Below, in pieces: positions 14,962-24,759 of a stretch of DNA of 64,000 bases. Position 1 is the first letter of the stretch. The number at the start of each line of letters is the position of its first letter. The notes below the pieces were generated by a model, which was not told the DNA's origin, ran no database searches, and worked only from the letters and a program-made list of their open reading frames with translations. The position numbers were made by a program, and so were the translations under genes. Where the stretch lies: NCBI RefSeq assembly GCF_003097515.1, contig NZ_CP029188.1, positions 3,917,001 to 3,981,000 on the forward strand, read 5' to 3'. Source of the DNA: Streptomyces tirandamycinicus (GTDB lineage Bacteria > Actinomycetota > Actinomycetes > Streptomycetales > Streptomycetaceae).

Positions 14962-15686
14962 CCGACCAGCCGAACCCGGAGAAGGAGCTCTCCGAGCAGA
15001 ACCTGCCAGGGCAGCGCGGTGAGCACGGCGAGGAGATCCGCGTGCAGCGCGGCATGTTCGGCGCCGACGGCGGCGGCGACACCTCCGGCTACGGAGGGCT
15101 CGTCCGCTCCGTCCGGCTGCCCGGCGCCGCCACCCGCCCCTACGGCGGTTGGTTCGACGAGGTCGCCGACGAACTCGAGGGCGCCCTCGAGGAGCAGGAC
15201 GTCGTCCCGGAGAACGCGATCGAGAAGACCGTCGTGGACCGCGGCGAACTCACCTTCCACGTCTCCCGCGAGCACCTCGTCGGCGTCGCCAGGACGCTGC
15301 GCGACGACCCGGCGCTGCGGTTCGAGCTGTGCACGGGCGTGAGCGGCGTGCACTACCCGGGCGACAAGGGACGCGAGCTGCACGCCGTCTACCATCTGCG
15401 CTCGCTCACCCACGGCCGGCTGATCCGCCTGGAGGTCAGCGCCCCGGACGCGGACCCGCACGTCCCGTCGCTGGTGGAGGTCTATCCGACCAACGACTGG
15501 CACGAGCGCGAGACCTACGACTTCTTCGGTCTGGTCTTCGACGGCCACCCCGCCCTCACCCGGATCATGATGCCGGACGACTGGCAGGGCTTCCCGCAGC
15601 GCAAGGACTACCCCCTCGGCGGCATCCCCGTCGAGTACAAGGGCGCCCAGATCCCGGCTCCGGACCAGCGGAGGTCGTACTCATGA
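14958..15686 (+). CDS. nuoC: NADH-quinone oxidoreductase subunit C
   Basis: 242 residues, GTG 14958, with AAGGGGG 7 nt upstream. The 30-kDa subunit signature is seen in HERETYDFFGLVFDGHP and RKDYPLGGIPVEY. The first 60 or so residues are a variable, polar extension. NuoC is part of the peripheral arm and packs on NuoD. Its stop overlaps the nuoD ATG (ATGA), indicating translational coupling. Confidence 0.97.
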   Translation: MTDQPNPEKELSEQNLPGQRGEHGEEIRVQRGMFGADGGGDTSGYGGLVRSVRLPGAATRPYGGWFDEVADELEGALEEQDVVPENAIEKTVVDRGELTFHVSREHLVGVARTLRDDPALRFELCTGVSGVHYPGDKGRELHAVYHLRSLTHGRLIRLEVSAPDADPHVPSLVEVYPTNDWHERETYDFFGLVFDGHPALTRIMMPDDWQGFPQRKDYPLGGIPVEYKGAQIPAPDQRRSYS

Positions 15687-17059
15687 ACACATCGGCTGCC
15701 CACCGGCCCCCCGGCGACCAGACCGCTCAGGGGCCCTCCGGAACGCCCCTCTCGACCGCCCGCGAGACGACCGAGGGGACCGTGTACACGGTCACCGGCG
15801 GCGACTGGGACGAGGTCGCGGAGACCGCGGCCAAGGCGGACGACGAGCGCATCGTCGTCAACATGGGTCCCCAGCACCCGTCCACCCACGGTGTGCTCCG
15901 GCTGATCCTGGAGATCGAGGGCGAGACCGTCACCGAGGCCCGCTGCGGCATCGGCTACCTGCACACCGGCATCGAGAAGAACCTCGAGTACCGGACGTGG
16001 ACGCAGGGCACCACCTTCGTCACGCGCATGGACTACCTGACGCCGTTCTTCAACGAGACGGCGTACTGCCTCGCCGTGGAGAAGCTCCTCGGGATCGAGG
16101 ACCAGATCCCCGACCGGGCCTCGGTCGTCCGCGTGCTGCTGATGGAGCTCAACCGGCTCTCCTCCCACCTGGTGTGCATCGCCACCGGCGGCATGGAGCT
16201 CGGCGCCACCACGATCATGATCTACGGGTTCCGCGACCGTGAACTCGTTCTCGACATCTTCGAGCTGATCACCGGCCTGCGGATGAACCACGCGTACATC
16301 CGCCCCGGCGGTCTGGCCCAGGACCTGCCGCCGGGCGCCGTGGACCAGATCCGCGAGTTCGTGAAGAAGATGCGGAAGAACCTTCCCGAGTACGACAAGC
16401 TCGCCACCGGCAACCCCGTCTTCAAGGGCCGGATGCAGGACATCGGCTACCTCGACCTGGCCGGCTGCATGGCCCTCGGCGCGACCGGCCCGATCCTGCG
16501 CTCCACCGGGCTGCCGCACGACCTGCGCAAGACCGACCCGTACTGCGGTTACGAGACCTACGACTTCGACGTCCCCACCGCGGACACCTGCGACTCCTAC
16601 GGCCGCTTCCTGATCAGGCTGGAGGAGATGCGGCAGTCGCTGCGGATCGTCGAGCAGTGCCTGGACCGGCTCGGCCCCGGCCCGGTGATGGTCGAGGACA
16701 AGAAGATCGCCTGGCCCGCGCAGCTCGCGCTCGGCCCGGACGGTCTCGGCAACTCCCTCGACCACATCAAGAAGATCATGGGTACCTCCATGGAGGCCCT
16801 GATCCATCACTTCAAGCTGGTGACCGAGGGTTTCCGGGTCCCCGCCGGACAGGCGTACGCGGCCGTCGAGTCCCCCAAGGGCGAGCTCGGCGTCCATGTC
16901 GTCTCCGACGGCGGCACCCGCCCCCACCGGGTCCACTTCCGCGACCCGTCCTTCACCAACCTGCAGGCCGTGGCGGCGATGTGCGAGGGCGGCCAGGTGG
17001 CCGACGTCATCGTCGCCGTCGCGTCCATCGACCCCGTGATGGGAGGCGTCGACCGGTGA
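15683..17059 (+). CDS. nuoD: NADH-quinone oxidoreductase subunit D
   Basis: 458 residues, ATG 15683 overlapping nuoC by 4 nt. The 49-kDa subunit is shown by VNMGPQHPSTHGVLRLILE, GYLHTGIEKNLE, and the C-terminal SPKGELGVHVVSDGG with DPVMGGVDR. The HP.THG loop supplies the quinone-site His. This is the only nuoD in the window; the second nuo cluster lacks one. The N-terminal 45 residues are a low-complexity extension. Confidence 0.97.
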   Translation: MNTSAAHRPPGDQTAQGPSGTPLSTARETTEGTVYTVTGGDWDEVAETAAKADDERIVVNMGPQHPSTHGVLRLILEIEGETVTEARCGIGYLHTGIEKNLEYRTWTQGTTFVTRMDYLTPFFNETAYCLAVEKLLGIEDQIPDRASVVRVLLMELNRLSSHLVCIATGGMELGATTIMIYGFRDRELVLDIFELITGLRMNHAYIRPGGLAQDLPPGAVDQIREFVKKMRKNLPEYDKLATGNPVFKGRMQDIGYLDLAGCMALGATGPILRSTGLPHDLRKTDPYCGYETYDFDVPTADTCDSYGRFLIRLEEMRQSLRIVEQCLDRLGPGPVMVEDKKIAWPAQLALGPDGLGNSLDHIKKIMGTSMEALIHHFKLVTEGFRVPAGQAYAAVESPKGELGVHVVSDGGTRPHRVHFRDPSFTNLQAVAAMCEGGQVADVIVAVASIDPVMGGVDR

Positions 17060-17934
17060 CAGACGTATCGCTCGGGATGCCCCAGCTCCCCGCCCCCGAC
17101 TATCCGTCCGAGGTGCGCGCGAGGCTGGAGGCGGACGCCCGGCAGATCATCGGCCGCTACCCGGAGAGCCGTTCCGCGCTGCTGCCGCTGCTGCACCTCG
17201 TGCAGTCGGAGGAGGGCCACGTCACCCGCACCGGTATGCGGTTCTGCGCGGAGATGCTGGACCTGACGACGGCGGAGGTCACCGCGGTCGCCACCTTCTA
17301 CACCATGTACCGCCGCAAGCCGTCCGGCGACTACCAGGTCGGCGTCTGCACCAACACCCTGTGCGCCGTGATGGGCGGCGACGCGATCTTCGACGACCTC
17401 AAGGAACACCTCGGCGTCGGCAACGGCGAGACCACCGGGGACGGCAAGGTCACCCTCGAACACATCGAGTGCAACGCGGCCTGCGACTTCGCCCCCGTGG
17501 TGATGGTCAACTGGGAGTTCTTCGACAACCAGACCCCCGAGTCGGCCCGCAGGCTCGTCGACGACCTCAGGGCGGGACGCCCCGTCGAGCCCACCCGCGG
17601 CGCCCCGCTGTGCACGTTCAAGGAGACCGCCCGCATCCTGGCCGGCTTCCCCGACGAGCGCCCCGGAGCCGTCGCGGCCACCGGCGGGGCCGGCCCCGCC
17701 ACCCTCGTCGGCCTGCAACTGGCCAAGGGCGAGGCCCCCCAGCGGAGGGTCGTCCACCCGCGGGGTGCCGCCCCGCAGGACGAGCCGCCCGGTGAGCACC
17801 TCAGCTCCCACGCCCGCCCGTCGCCCGACCACCACCCCTCGACGAGTCCCGCCGGGACGCAGAACGACTCACAGGACACGTCGGCGTCCGACCCGGCCCA
17901 CCCGGCCGGCCCGGTTTCCGAGGAGGGGGAGTGA
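17056..17934 (+). CDS. nuoE: NADH-quinone oxidoreductase subunit E
   Basis: 292 residues, GTG 17056 overlapping nuoD by GTGA. The thioredoxin-like [2Fe-2S] N1a domain has its Cys ligands in VGVCTNTLC and HIECNAACDFAP. After about residue 200 comes a Pro/Ser/His-rich tail of some 90 residues that is probably disordered and absent from shorter homologues. NuoE works with NuoF in the NADH-oxidising module. Confidence 0.96.
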   Translation: MTDVSLGMPQLPAPDYPSEVRARLEADARQIIGRYPESRSALLPLLHLVQSEEGHVTRTGMRFCAEMLDLTTAEVTAVATFYTMYRRKPSGDYQVGVCTNTLCAVMGGDAIFDDLKEHLGVGNGETTGDGKVTLEHIECNAACDFAPVVMVNWEFFDNQTPESARRLVDDLRAGRPVEPTRGAPLCTFKETARILAGFPDERPGAVAATGGAGPATLVGLQLAKGEAPQRRVVHPRGAAPQDEPPGEHLSSHARPSPDHHPSTSPAGTQNDSQDTSASDPAHPAGPVSEEGE

Positions 17935-19298
17935 TGACCGTGTCCACCGAGTACGGGCCGGAGGCCGGCGGCGGAACCAGCCCGGAGAAGCTGCTCATGC
18001 CCGTCCTTTCCGCCTTCTGGGACCAGCCCGAGTGCTGGACCCTGGACACCTACCGCGAGCACGAGGGCTACGAGGGACTGCGCAAGGCCCTCGCGATGGC
18101 CCCCGACGAACTGATCGCGTACGTCAAGGACTCCGGACTGCGCGGCCGCGGCGGCGCGGGCTTCCCCACCGGGATGAAGTGGCAGTTCATCCCGCAGGGC
18201 GACGGCAAGCCGCACTACCTCGTCGTCAACGCCGACGAGTCGGAGCCGGGCACCTGCAAGGACATCCCGCTCCTCTTCGCCAACCCCCACTCCCTCATCG
18301 AGGGCATCGTGATCGCCTGCTACGCGATCCGGTCCCGCCACGCCTTCATCTATGTGCGCGGCGAGGTCGTCCCCGTACTGCGCAGGCTGCACGAGGCCGT
18401 CCGCGAGGCCTACGACGCGGGCTACCTCGGCAGGAACATCCTCGGCAGCGGGCTCGACGTCGAACTCACCGTGCACGCGGGCGCCGGTGCGTACATCTGC
18501 GGCGAGGAGACCGCCCTGCTGGACTCCCTGGAGGGCCGCCGCGGACAGCCCAGGCTGCGGCCCCCCTTCCCCGCGGTCGCCGGTCTGTACGCCTGCCCCA
18601 CGGTGGTGAACAACGTCGAGTCCATCGCGTCCGTTCCCGCGATCCTCAACAAGGGCAAGGAGTGGTTCCGCTCGATGGGCAGCGAGAAGTCCCCCGGCTT
18701 CACGCTGTACTCGCTGAGCGGCCACGTCGCCCGCCCCGGCCAGTACGAGGGCCCGCTCGGCATCACCCTGCGCCAGCTGCTCGACATGGGCGGCGGGATG
18801 CGCCCGGGCCACCGGCTGAAGTTCTGGACCCCCGGCGGCTCCTCCACCCCGATGTTCACCGACGAGCACCTCGACGTGCCGCTGGACTACGAGGGCGTCG
18901 GCGCCGCCGGGTCGATGCTCGGCACCAAGGCGCTGCAGTGCTTCGACGAGACCACCTGCGTCGTCCGGGCCGTCACCCGCTGGACCGAGTTCTACGCCCA
19001 CGAGTCCTGCGGGAAGTGCACGCCCTGCCGCGAAGGCACCTACTGGCTCGTGCAGTTGCTGCGCGACATCGAGGCCGGCAAGGGCGTCATGGAGGACCTC
19101 GACAAGCTGAACGACATCGCCGACAACATCAACGGCAAGTCGTTCTGCGCCCTCGGTGACGGTGCCGCCTCGCCGATCTTCTCCTCGCTGCAGTACTTCC
19201 GCGACGAGTACGAGCAGCACATCACCGGCCGGGGCTGCCCCTTCGACCCCGCGAAGTCCACGGCCTGGGCCGTGTCGAACCTGGAGGTGGACGCATGA
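17934..19298 (+). CDS. nuoF: NADH-quinone oxidoreductase subunit F
   Basis: 454 residues. ATG 17934 was preferred to the adjacent in-frame GTG 17931 because AGGAGG lies 7 nt before it. The NADH and FMN sites are visible as GRGGAGFPTGMKW and NADESEPGT, and cluster N3 as SCGKCTPCREG with a later Cys in FCALGDGA. NuoF oxidises NADH through FMN. The start overlaps the nuoE stop by one base. Confidence 0.97.
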   Translation: MTVSTEYGPEAGGGTSPEKLLMPVLSAFWDQPECWTLDTYREHEGYEGLRKALAMAPDELIAYVKDSGLRGRGGAGFPTGMKWQFIPQGDGKPHYLVVNADESEPGTCKDIPLLFANPHSLIEGIVIACYAIRSRHAFIYVRGEVVPVLRRLHEAVREAYDAGYLGRNILGSGLDVELTVHAGAGAYICGEETALLDSLEGRRGQPRLRPPFPAVAGLYACPTVVNNVESIASVPAILNKGKEWFRSMGSEKSPGFTLYSLSGHVARPGQYEGPLGITLRQLLDMGGGMRPGHRLKFWTPGGSSTPMFTDEHLDVPLDYEGVGAAGSMLGTKALQCFDETTCVVRAVTRWTEFYAHESCGKCTPCREGTYWLVQLLRDIEAGKGVMEDLDKLNDIADNINGKSFCALGDGAASPIFSSLQYFRDEYEQHITGRGCPFDPAKSTAWAVSNLEVDA

Positions 19299-21823
19299 CC
19301 GTCACCACGTCCGCCGCGTCCGGCGGCGGCGGGAGCGCCGCGGTCCCGCCGGAGGACCTGGTCACGCTGACCATCGACGGTGTCGACATCTCCGTGCCGA
19401 AGGGCACCCTGGTCATCCGGGCCGCCGAGCAACTCGGCATCGAGATCCCCCGGTTCTGCGACCACCCGCTCCTCGACCCGGTCGGCGCCTGCCGGCAGTG
19501 CATCGTCGAGGTCGAGGGCCAGCGCAAGCCGATGGCCTCCTGCACCATCACCTGCACCGACGGCATGGTCGTCAGGTCGCAGCTCACCTCGCCCGTCGCC
19601 GAGAAGGCGCAGAAGGGCGTGATGGAGCTGCTGCTCATCAACCACCCGCTCGACTGCCCGGTCTGCGACAAGGGCGGCGAGTGCCCGCTGCAGAACCAGG
19701 CGGTCTCGCACGGTCAGGCCGAGTCCCGCTTCGAGGGCAGGAAGCGCACCTACGAGAAGCCGGTCGCCATCTCCACCCAGGTGCTGCTCGACCGCGAGCG
19801 GTGCGTGCTCTGCGCCCGCTGCACCCGCTTCTCCAACCAGATCGCGGGCGACCCGATGATCGAACTCCTGGAGCGCGGTGCGCTGCAGCAGGTCGGCACG
19901 GGCGAGGGCGACCCCTTCGAGTCCTACTTCTCCGGGAACACCATCCAGATCTGCCCGGTCGGCGCGCTGACCTCGGCGGCCTACCGGTTCCGCTCCCGGC
20001 CCTTCGACCTGGTCTCGTCGCCGTCCGTCTGCGAGCACTGCGCGGGCGGCTGCGCGACCCGCACCGACCACCGGCGCGGCAAGGTCATGCGGCGGCTCGC
20101 CGCCGAGGACCCTGAGGTCAACGAGGAGTGGATCTGCGACAAGGGGCGGTTCGCCTTCCGCTACGCCCAGCAGCGCGACCGCCTCACCACCCCGCTCGTC
20201 CGCAACGGGGAGACCGGCGAGCTGGAACCCGCGAGCTGGCCGGAGGCCCTGGAGGCGGCCGCCACCGGACTCGCGGCGGCGCACGGCCGGGCCGCCGTGC
20301 TCACCGGCGGCCGGCTGACGGTCGAGGACGCCTACGCGTACGCCAAGTTCGCCCGGATCGCCCTCGGCACCAACGACATCGACTTCCGGGCCCGGGTCCA
20401 CTCCTCGGAGGAGGCCGACTTCCTCGCCGCCGAGGTCGCCGGCCACGGCCGGGACCTCGACCGCGGCGGCGTCACCTACACCTCGCTGGAGAAGGCCCCG
20501 GCGGTGCTGCTGGCGGGCCTGGAGTCGGAGGAGGAGGCCCCCGGCGTCTTCCTCCGGCTGCGCAAGGCCGCGCGCAAGCACGGCCAGCGGACGTTCTCCC
20601 TCGCCACCCACACCACCCGCGGTCTGGCGAAGGCCGCAGGGGTGCTGCTGCCGACCGCCCCCGGCACCGAGGCCGAGTGGCTGGACGCGCTGGCGTCCGG
20701 CACCGGGCTCGACGGGGACGGCGCCACCGCCGCCGAGGCGCTGCGGTCGGAAGGGGCCGTCATCGTCGTCGGTGAGCGGCTGGCCGGGGTGCCGGGCGCG
20801 CTGAGCGCGGCCGTGCGCACGGCCGCGGCGACCGGCGCCGCGCTCGTCTGGATCCCGCGCCGGGCCGGGGAGCGCGGCGCGGTCGAGGCCGGCGCCCTGC
20901 CGTCGCTGCTGCCCGGCGGCCGTCCCGCCACCGATCTGCGGGCCCGTGAGGAGACCGCGGCGGCCTGGGGCGTACGCGAACTGCCGCACCGCTACGGCCG
21001 GGACACCGGGCAAATCCTGGAAGCGGCCGCAAGCGGCGAACTGGCCGCCCTGGTCGTCGCCGGTGTCGAGGTCGCCGATCTGCCCGACCCCGCCCGCGCC
21101 CGGGAGGCGCTCGACTCGGCCGGGTTCCTGGTCTCGCTGGAGCTGCGGCCCTCCGAGGTCACCTCGCGGGCCGACGTGGTCTTCCCGGTCGCGGCCGTGG
21201 CCGAGAAGGCCGGCACGTTCCTCAACTGGGAGGGCAGGGCACGGCTCTTCGAGGCCGCGCTCAAGCCGGACCAGATGACCCGCCCGCCGGCCCCGGCGGA
21301 CGCGCGGGTGCTGCACATGCTCGCCGACGCGCTCGACGTCCATCTCGCCCTGCCCGACCTGCGGTCCGTGCGGCGCGAGATGGACCGCCTCGGCACCTGG
21401 ACCGGGCCCAGGGCGGACGCTCCCGCCGAGTCCGCCATGCCGCTGCCCCGCCCCGGCGAGGGCGAGGCGGTCCTGGCCGGCCACCGGCTCCTGCTCGACC
21501 AGGGCCTGCTCCAGGAGGGCGACGAGGCGCTGGCCGGCACCCGGCACGCGGCGGTCGCCCGGCTCTCCGCCGCCACCGCGGCCGAGACCGGGGTCAAGGA
21601 CGGCGATCTGCTCGCCGTCAGCGGCCCCTCGGGGTCCGTGCACCTCCCGCTGCGGGTGACCGAGATGCCCGACCGCGTGGTGTGGCTCCCGCTCAACTCG
21701 GTCGGCGGCGGCGTCGCAAGCGACACGGGCGCGACGCCCGGACGGCTCGTCCGCGTCGGCCCCGCGGCAACGGCCGGCCAGGGGACCGCCGGCCCCGACG
21801 ACGTACCGGAGGTGCGCGCGTGA
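19295..21823 (+). CDS. nuoG: NADH-quinone oxidoreductase subunit G
   Basis: 842 residues, ATG 19295 (ATGA overlap with nuoF). The N-terminal domain binds N1b (CDHPLLDPVGACRQC and a Cys in MASCTITC), then N5 (HPLDCPVCDKGGECPLQ) and N4 (CVLCARC). The sequence CEHCAGGCATR and EWICDKGRF provides four Cys for the extra cluster N7, known from E. coli and Thermus. The molybdopterin-oxidoreductase-like C-terminal domain follows and is divergent. Confidence 0.96.
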   Translation: MTVTTSAASGGGGSAAVPPEDLVTLTIDGVDISVPKGTLVIRAAEQLGIEIPRFCDHPLLDPVGACRQCIVEVEGQRKPMASCTITCTDGMVVRSQLTSPVAEKAQKGVMELLLINHPLDCPVCDKGGECPLQNQAVSHGQAESRFEGRKRTYEKPVAISTQVLLDRERCVLCARCTRFSNQIAGDPMIELLERGALQQVGTGEGDPFESYFSGNTIQICPVGALTSAAYRFRSRPFDLVSSPSVCEHCAGGCATRTDHRRGKVMRRLAAEDPEVNEEWICDKGRFAFRYAQQRDRLTTPLVRNGETGELEPASWPEALEAAATGLAAAHGRAAVLTGGRLTVEDAYAYAKFARIALGTNDIDFRARVHSSEEADFLAAEVAGHGRDLDRGGVTYTSLEKAPAVLLAGLESEEEAPGVFLRLRKAARKHGQRTFSLATHTTRGLAKAAGVLLPTAPGTEAEWLDALASGTGLDGDGATAAEALRSEGAVIVVGERLAGVPGALSAAVRTAAATGAALVWIPRRAGERGAVEAGALPSLLPGGRPATDLRAREETAAAWGVRELPHRYGRDTGQILEAAASGELAALVVAGVEVADLPDPARAREALDSAGFLVSLELRPSEVTSRADVVFPVAAVAEKAGTFLNWEGRARLFEAALKPDQMTRPPAPADARVLHMLADALDVHLALPDLRSVRREMDRLGTWTGPRADAPAESAMPLPRPGEGEAVLAGHRLLLDQGLLQEGDEALAGTRHAAVARLSAATAAETGVKDGDLLAVSGPSGSVHLPLRVTEMPDRVVWLPLNSVGGGVASDTGATPGRLVRVGPAATAGQGTAGPDDVPEVRA

Positions 21824-23229
21824 ACCCGGCACTCCTCGACCAGACGCTGCTCGCGGCGGAGGACCTCTCGCTGTTCGGGCGGGACCCCTGGTGGCTCGTC
21901 GTCGTCAAGGCGGTGTTCTGCTTCGCCTTCCTGATGGTGACGGTGCTGTTCTCCATCGTGTGGGAGCGCAAGGTCGTCGCCTGGATGCAGTTGCGCATCG
22001 GCCCCAACCGGCACGGCCCGTGGGGCCTCCTCCAGTCCCTCGCGGACGGCGTCAAGCTGATGCTCAAGGAGGACGTGATCGTCAGGCGCGCGGACAAGGT
22101 GGTCTACGTCCTCGCGCCGGTCATCGCGGCGATCCCGGCGTTCATGGCGATCGCCGTCATCCCGTTCGGCCCGGCCGGCAACGAGGTCTCGATCTTCGGT
22201 CAGCGGACCACGATGCAACTGACCGACCTGCCGATCGCGGTGCTCTACCTCCTCGCGGTCGCCTCGGTCGGCATCTACGGCATGGTGCTCGCCGGCTGGT
22301 CGTCCGGTTCGACGTACCCGCTGCTCGGCGGACTGCGCTCGGTCGCACAGGTGATCTCGTACGAGATCGCCATGGGCGCCGCGTTCGCCTCGGTCTTCCT
22401 CTACTCCGGATCGATGTCGACCTCGACGATCGTGGAGGCGCAGGCGGACCGCTGGTACGTCCTGCTGCTGCCGGTCTCGTTCCTCATCTACATCGTGACG
22501 ATGGTCGGCGAGACCAACCGGGCCCCGTTCGACATGCCGGAGTCCGAGGGCGACCTGGTCGGCGGCTTCAACACCGAGTACTCGTCCATCAAGTTCGCGA
22601 TGTTCATGCTCGCCGAGTACGTCAACATGGTCACCGTCTCGGCGGTCGCCGTCACCCTGTTCCTGGGCGGCTGGCGGGCTCCGTGGCCCGTCAGCACCTT
22701 CTGGGAGGGCGCGAACCACGGCTGGTGGCCGATGCTCTGGTTCGTCCTCAAGGTGCAGCTGCTGCTCTTCTTCTTCATCTGGCTGCGCGGCACGCTCCCG
22801 CGCGTCCGCTACGACCAGCTGATGAAGCTCGGCTGGAAGGTGCTCATCCCCGTCTCGGTCGTCTGGCTGATGCTCGTGGCGACCGTGCGGGCGCTGCGCA
22901 ACGACGGCCGCGACTTCTCGCAGATCGTGCTGTACGTCGGCGGTGCGGTCCTCGCCGTGCTGCTGCTGTCCTTCGTCGCGGACCTCTTCCGGGGCAGGAA
23001 GGAGCGGGCCGACGCGGAGGCGAAGGAGGCGGCGGAGGCCGAAGGGGGCGGGGCGCCCGGCGCGTTCGACCCGATGGCCGGCGGCTTCCCGGTGCCCCCG
23101 CTGCCCGGACAGGTGCTGCCGCAGGCTCCGCGCAGGCGGCCGCGCCGCGACCGCGAGCTGATTGTCAGTGGCGGCGCCAATACTGACAGTGACGGTCCTC
23201 GTGACGGAAAGGAGGCTGACGGTGTCTGA
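21820..23229 (+). CDS. nuoH: NADH-quinone oxidoreductase subunit H
   Basis: 469 residues, GTG 21820 (GTGA overlap with nuoG). Family motifs are ERKVVAWMQLRIGPNRHGP, LADGVKLMLKED and GETNRAPFDMPESEGDLVGG, which form the quinone channel and the link to the membrane arm. Eight or more hydrophobic segments are evident. A tail of about 75 residues, rich in Pro, Ala and Arg (PFPVPPLPGQVLP-like), extends beyond the usual end of the subunit. Confidence 0.96.
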   Translation: MNPALLDQTLLAAEDLSLFGRDPWWLVVVKAVFCFAFLMVTVLFSIVWERKVVAWMQLRIGPNRHGPWGLLQSLADGVKLMLKEDVIVRRADKVVYVLAPVIAAIPAFMAIAVIPFGPAGNEVSIFGQRTTMQLTDLPIAVLYLLAVASVGIYGMVLAGWSSGSTYPLLGGLRSVAQVISYEIAMGAAFASVFLYSGSMSTSTIVEAQADRWYVLLLPVSFLIYIVTMVGETNRAPFDMPESEGDLVGGFNTEYSSIKFAMFMLAEYVNMVTVSAVAVTLFLGGWRAPWPVSTFWEGANHGWWPMLWFVLKVQLLLFFFIWLRGTLPRVRYDQLMKLGWKVLIPVSVVWLMLVATVRALRNDGRDFSQIVLYVGGAVLAVLLLSFVADLFRGRKERADAEAKEAAEAEGGGAPGAFDPMAGGFPVPPLPGQVLPQAPRRRPRRDRELIVSGGANTDSDGPRDGKEADGV

Positions 23230-23863
23230 GCGACCCGAGGATTCCGGGAGCGCGTTCCAGAACCCGGTCGCCGGCTTCGGCGTGACCTTCAAGGCCATGT
23301 TCAAGAAGCGGCTGACCGAGCAGTACCCGGAGCAGCAGAAGACCACGGCGCCGCGCTTCCACGGCCGGCACCAGCTCAACCGGCATCCGGACGGGCTGGA
23401 GAAGTGCGTCGGCTGCGAGTTGTGCGCCTGGGCCTGTCCGGCGGACGCCATCTACGTGGAGGGCGCGGACAACACCGAGGAGGAGCGCTACTCGCCGGGC
23501 GAGCGGTACGGCCGCGTCTACCAGATCAACTACGCCCGCTGCATCCTCTGCGGCCTGTGCATCGAGGCGTGCCCGACCCGGGCACTCACGATGACCAACG
23601 AGTTCGAGCTGGCCGACAGCTCCCGCGAGAACCTGATCTACACCAAGGAGCAGCTGCTGGCGGGCCTCGAGCCCGGCATGGTCGACACCCCGCACGCGAT
23701 CTACCCGGGCACGGACGAGCAGGACTACTACCGGGGCCTGGTCACCGAGGCCGCGCCCGGGACCGAGCGCCAGCCGGCCGTCTCCAAGGGGGAGAAGCCC
23801 CAGGACGCCGCCTCGGACACCGGGTCCGCCGAGCCGGCGGCGCAGAAGGGGGCCGACGCATGA
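23222..23863 (+). CDS. nuoI: NADH-quinone oxidoreductase subunit I
   Basis: 213 residues, GTG 23222, overlapping nuoH by 8 nt; AAAGGAGG lies upstream inside nuoH. Two [4Fe-4S] ferredoxin motifs are present, CVGCELCAWACP and CILCGLCIEACP, for clusters N6a and N6b. NuoI connects NuoG to NuoB. The last 40 residues are an acidic, Ala-rich tail. Confidence 0.97.
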   Translation: MSERPEDSGSAFQNPVAGFGVTFKAMFKKRLTEQYPEQQKTTAPRFHGRHQLNRHPDGLEKCVGCELCAWACPADAIYVEGADNTEEERYSPGERYGRVYQINYARCILCGLCIEACPTRALTMTNEFELADSSRENLIYTKEQLLAGLEPGMVDTPHAIYPGTDEQDYYRGLVTEAAPGTERQPAVSKGEKPQDAASDTGSAEPAAQKGADA

Positions 23864-24759
23864 GCGCTCTGGCCGCCGCGACCTCCACCGGCGAGGCCGT
23901 GCAGTTCTGGGTGCTCGGCACCGTCGCCGTCGTCGGGGCGCTGGGCACCATCCTGATGAAGAAGGCCGTGCACAGCGCGCTGTGCCTCGCCGCGACCATG
24001 ATCATCCTGGCGGTCTTCTACCTCGCCAACGGCGCGTACTTCCTGGGCGTCGTCCAGATCATCGTCTACACCGGCGCGATCATGATGCTCTTCCTCTTCG
24101 TCGTCATGCTCGTCGGCGTGACGGCCGCGGACTCCCTCAAGGAGACGCTGAAGGGCCAGCGCTGGTGGACGGCCCTCTGCGGCATCGGCTTCGGCGTGCT
24201 GATGATCGCGGGCATCGGCCAGGCCTCGCTGGGCCCCGCGGCCTTCGTCGGACTCGGCGAGGCCAACGCGGCGGGCAACGTCGAGGGCCTGGCGGCGCTG
24301 ATCTTCACCAAGTACGTCTTCGCCTTCGAGGTCACCGGCGCCCTCCTCATCACGGCGGCGGTGGGCGCGATGGTGCTCACCCACCGGGAGCGCACCGAGC
24401 GCGCCAGGACCCAGCGGGAACTGGCCGAGCAGCGGGTGCGCGAGGCGAGCGCCCCGCCGTCGCCCGACCGCCACCCCGCATCCGCGGACTACGGCTGGAA
24501 GCTCCCGACCCCGCTGCCCGCCCCGGGCGTGTACGCCCGGCACAACGCGGTGGACGTCGCCGGTCTGCTCCCCGACGGCACCCCGTCGGAACTCACCGTC
24601 AGCAAGACGCTGCGGGACCGCGGCCAGATCCGCGACGTGTCCCGGGAGGCGCTGAACGACCTCAGGGCCCTGGAGCGGCGCTCCGAGGAGCGCCTCGGCC
24701 GGGACCGGGACGAACTCGACCGGGACGGCCGGGGCGAGGGACAGGAGGCCAAGCGGTGA
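23860..24759 (+). CDS. nuoJ: NADH-quinone oxidoreductase subunit J
   Basis: 299 residues, ATG 23860 (ATGA overlap). Five membrane segments occupy about residues 15-180, with the conserved VVQIIVYTGAIMMLFLFVVML stretch in the third. The remaining 115 residues are a charged cytoplasmic tail (RERTERARTQRELAEQRV onwards) not found in E. coli NuoJ. Part of the proton-translocating membrane arm. Confidence 0.95.
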   Translation: MSALAAATSTGEAVQFWVLGTVAVVGALGTILMKKAVHSALCLAATMIILAVFYLANGAYFLGVVQIIVYTGAIMMLFLFVVMLVGVTAADSLKETLKGQRWWTALCGIGFGVLMIAGIGQASLGPAAFVGLGEANAAGNVEGLAALIFTKYVFAFEVTGALLITAAVGAMVLTHRERTERARTQRELAEQRVREASAPPSPDRHPASADYGWKLPTPLPAPGVYARHNAVDVAGLLPDGTPSELTVSKTLRDRGQIRDVSREALNDLRALERRSEERLGRDRDELDRDGRGEGQEAKR

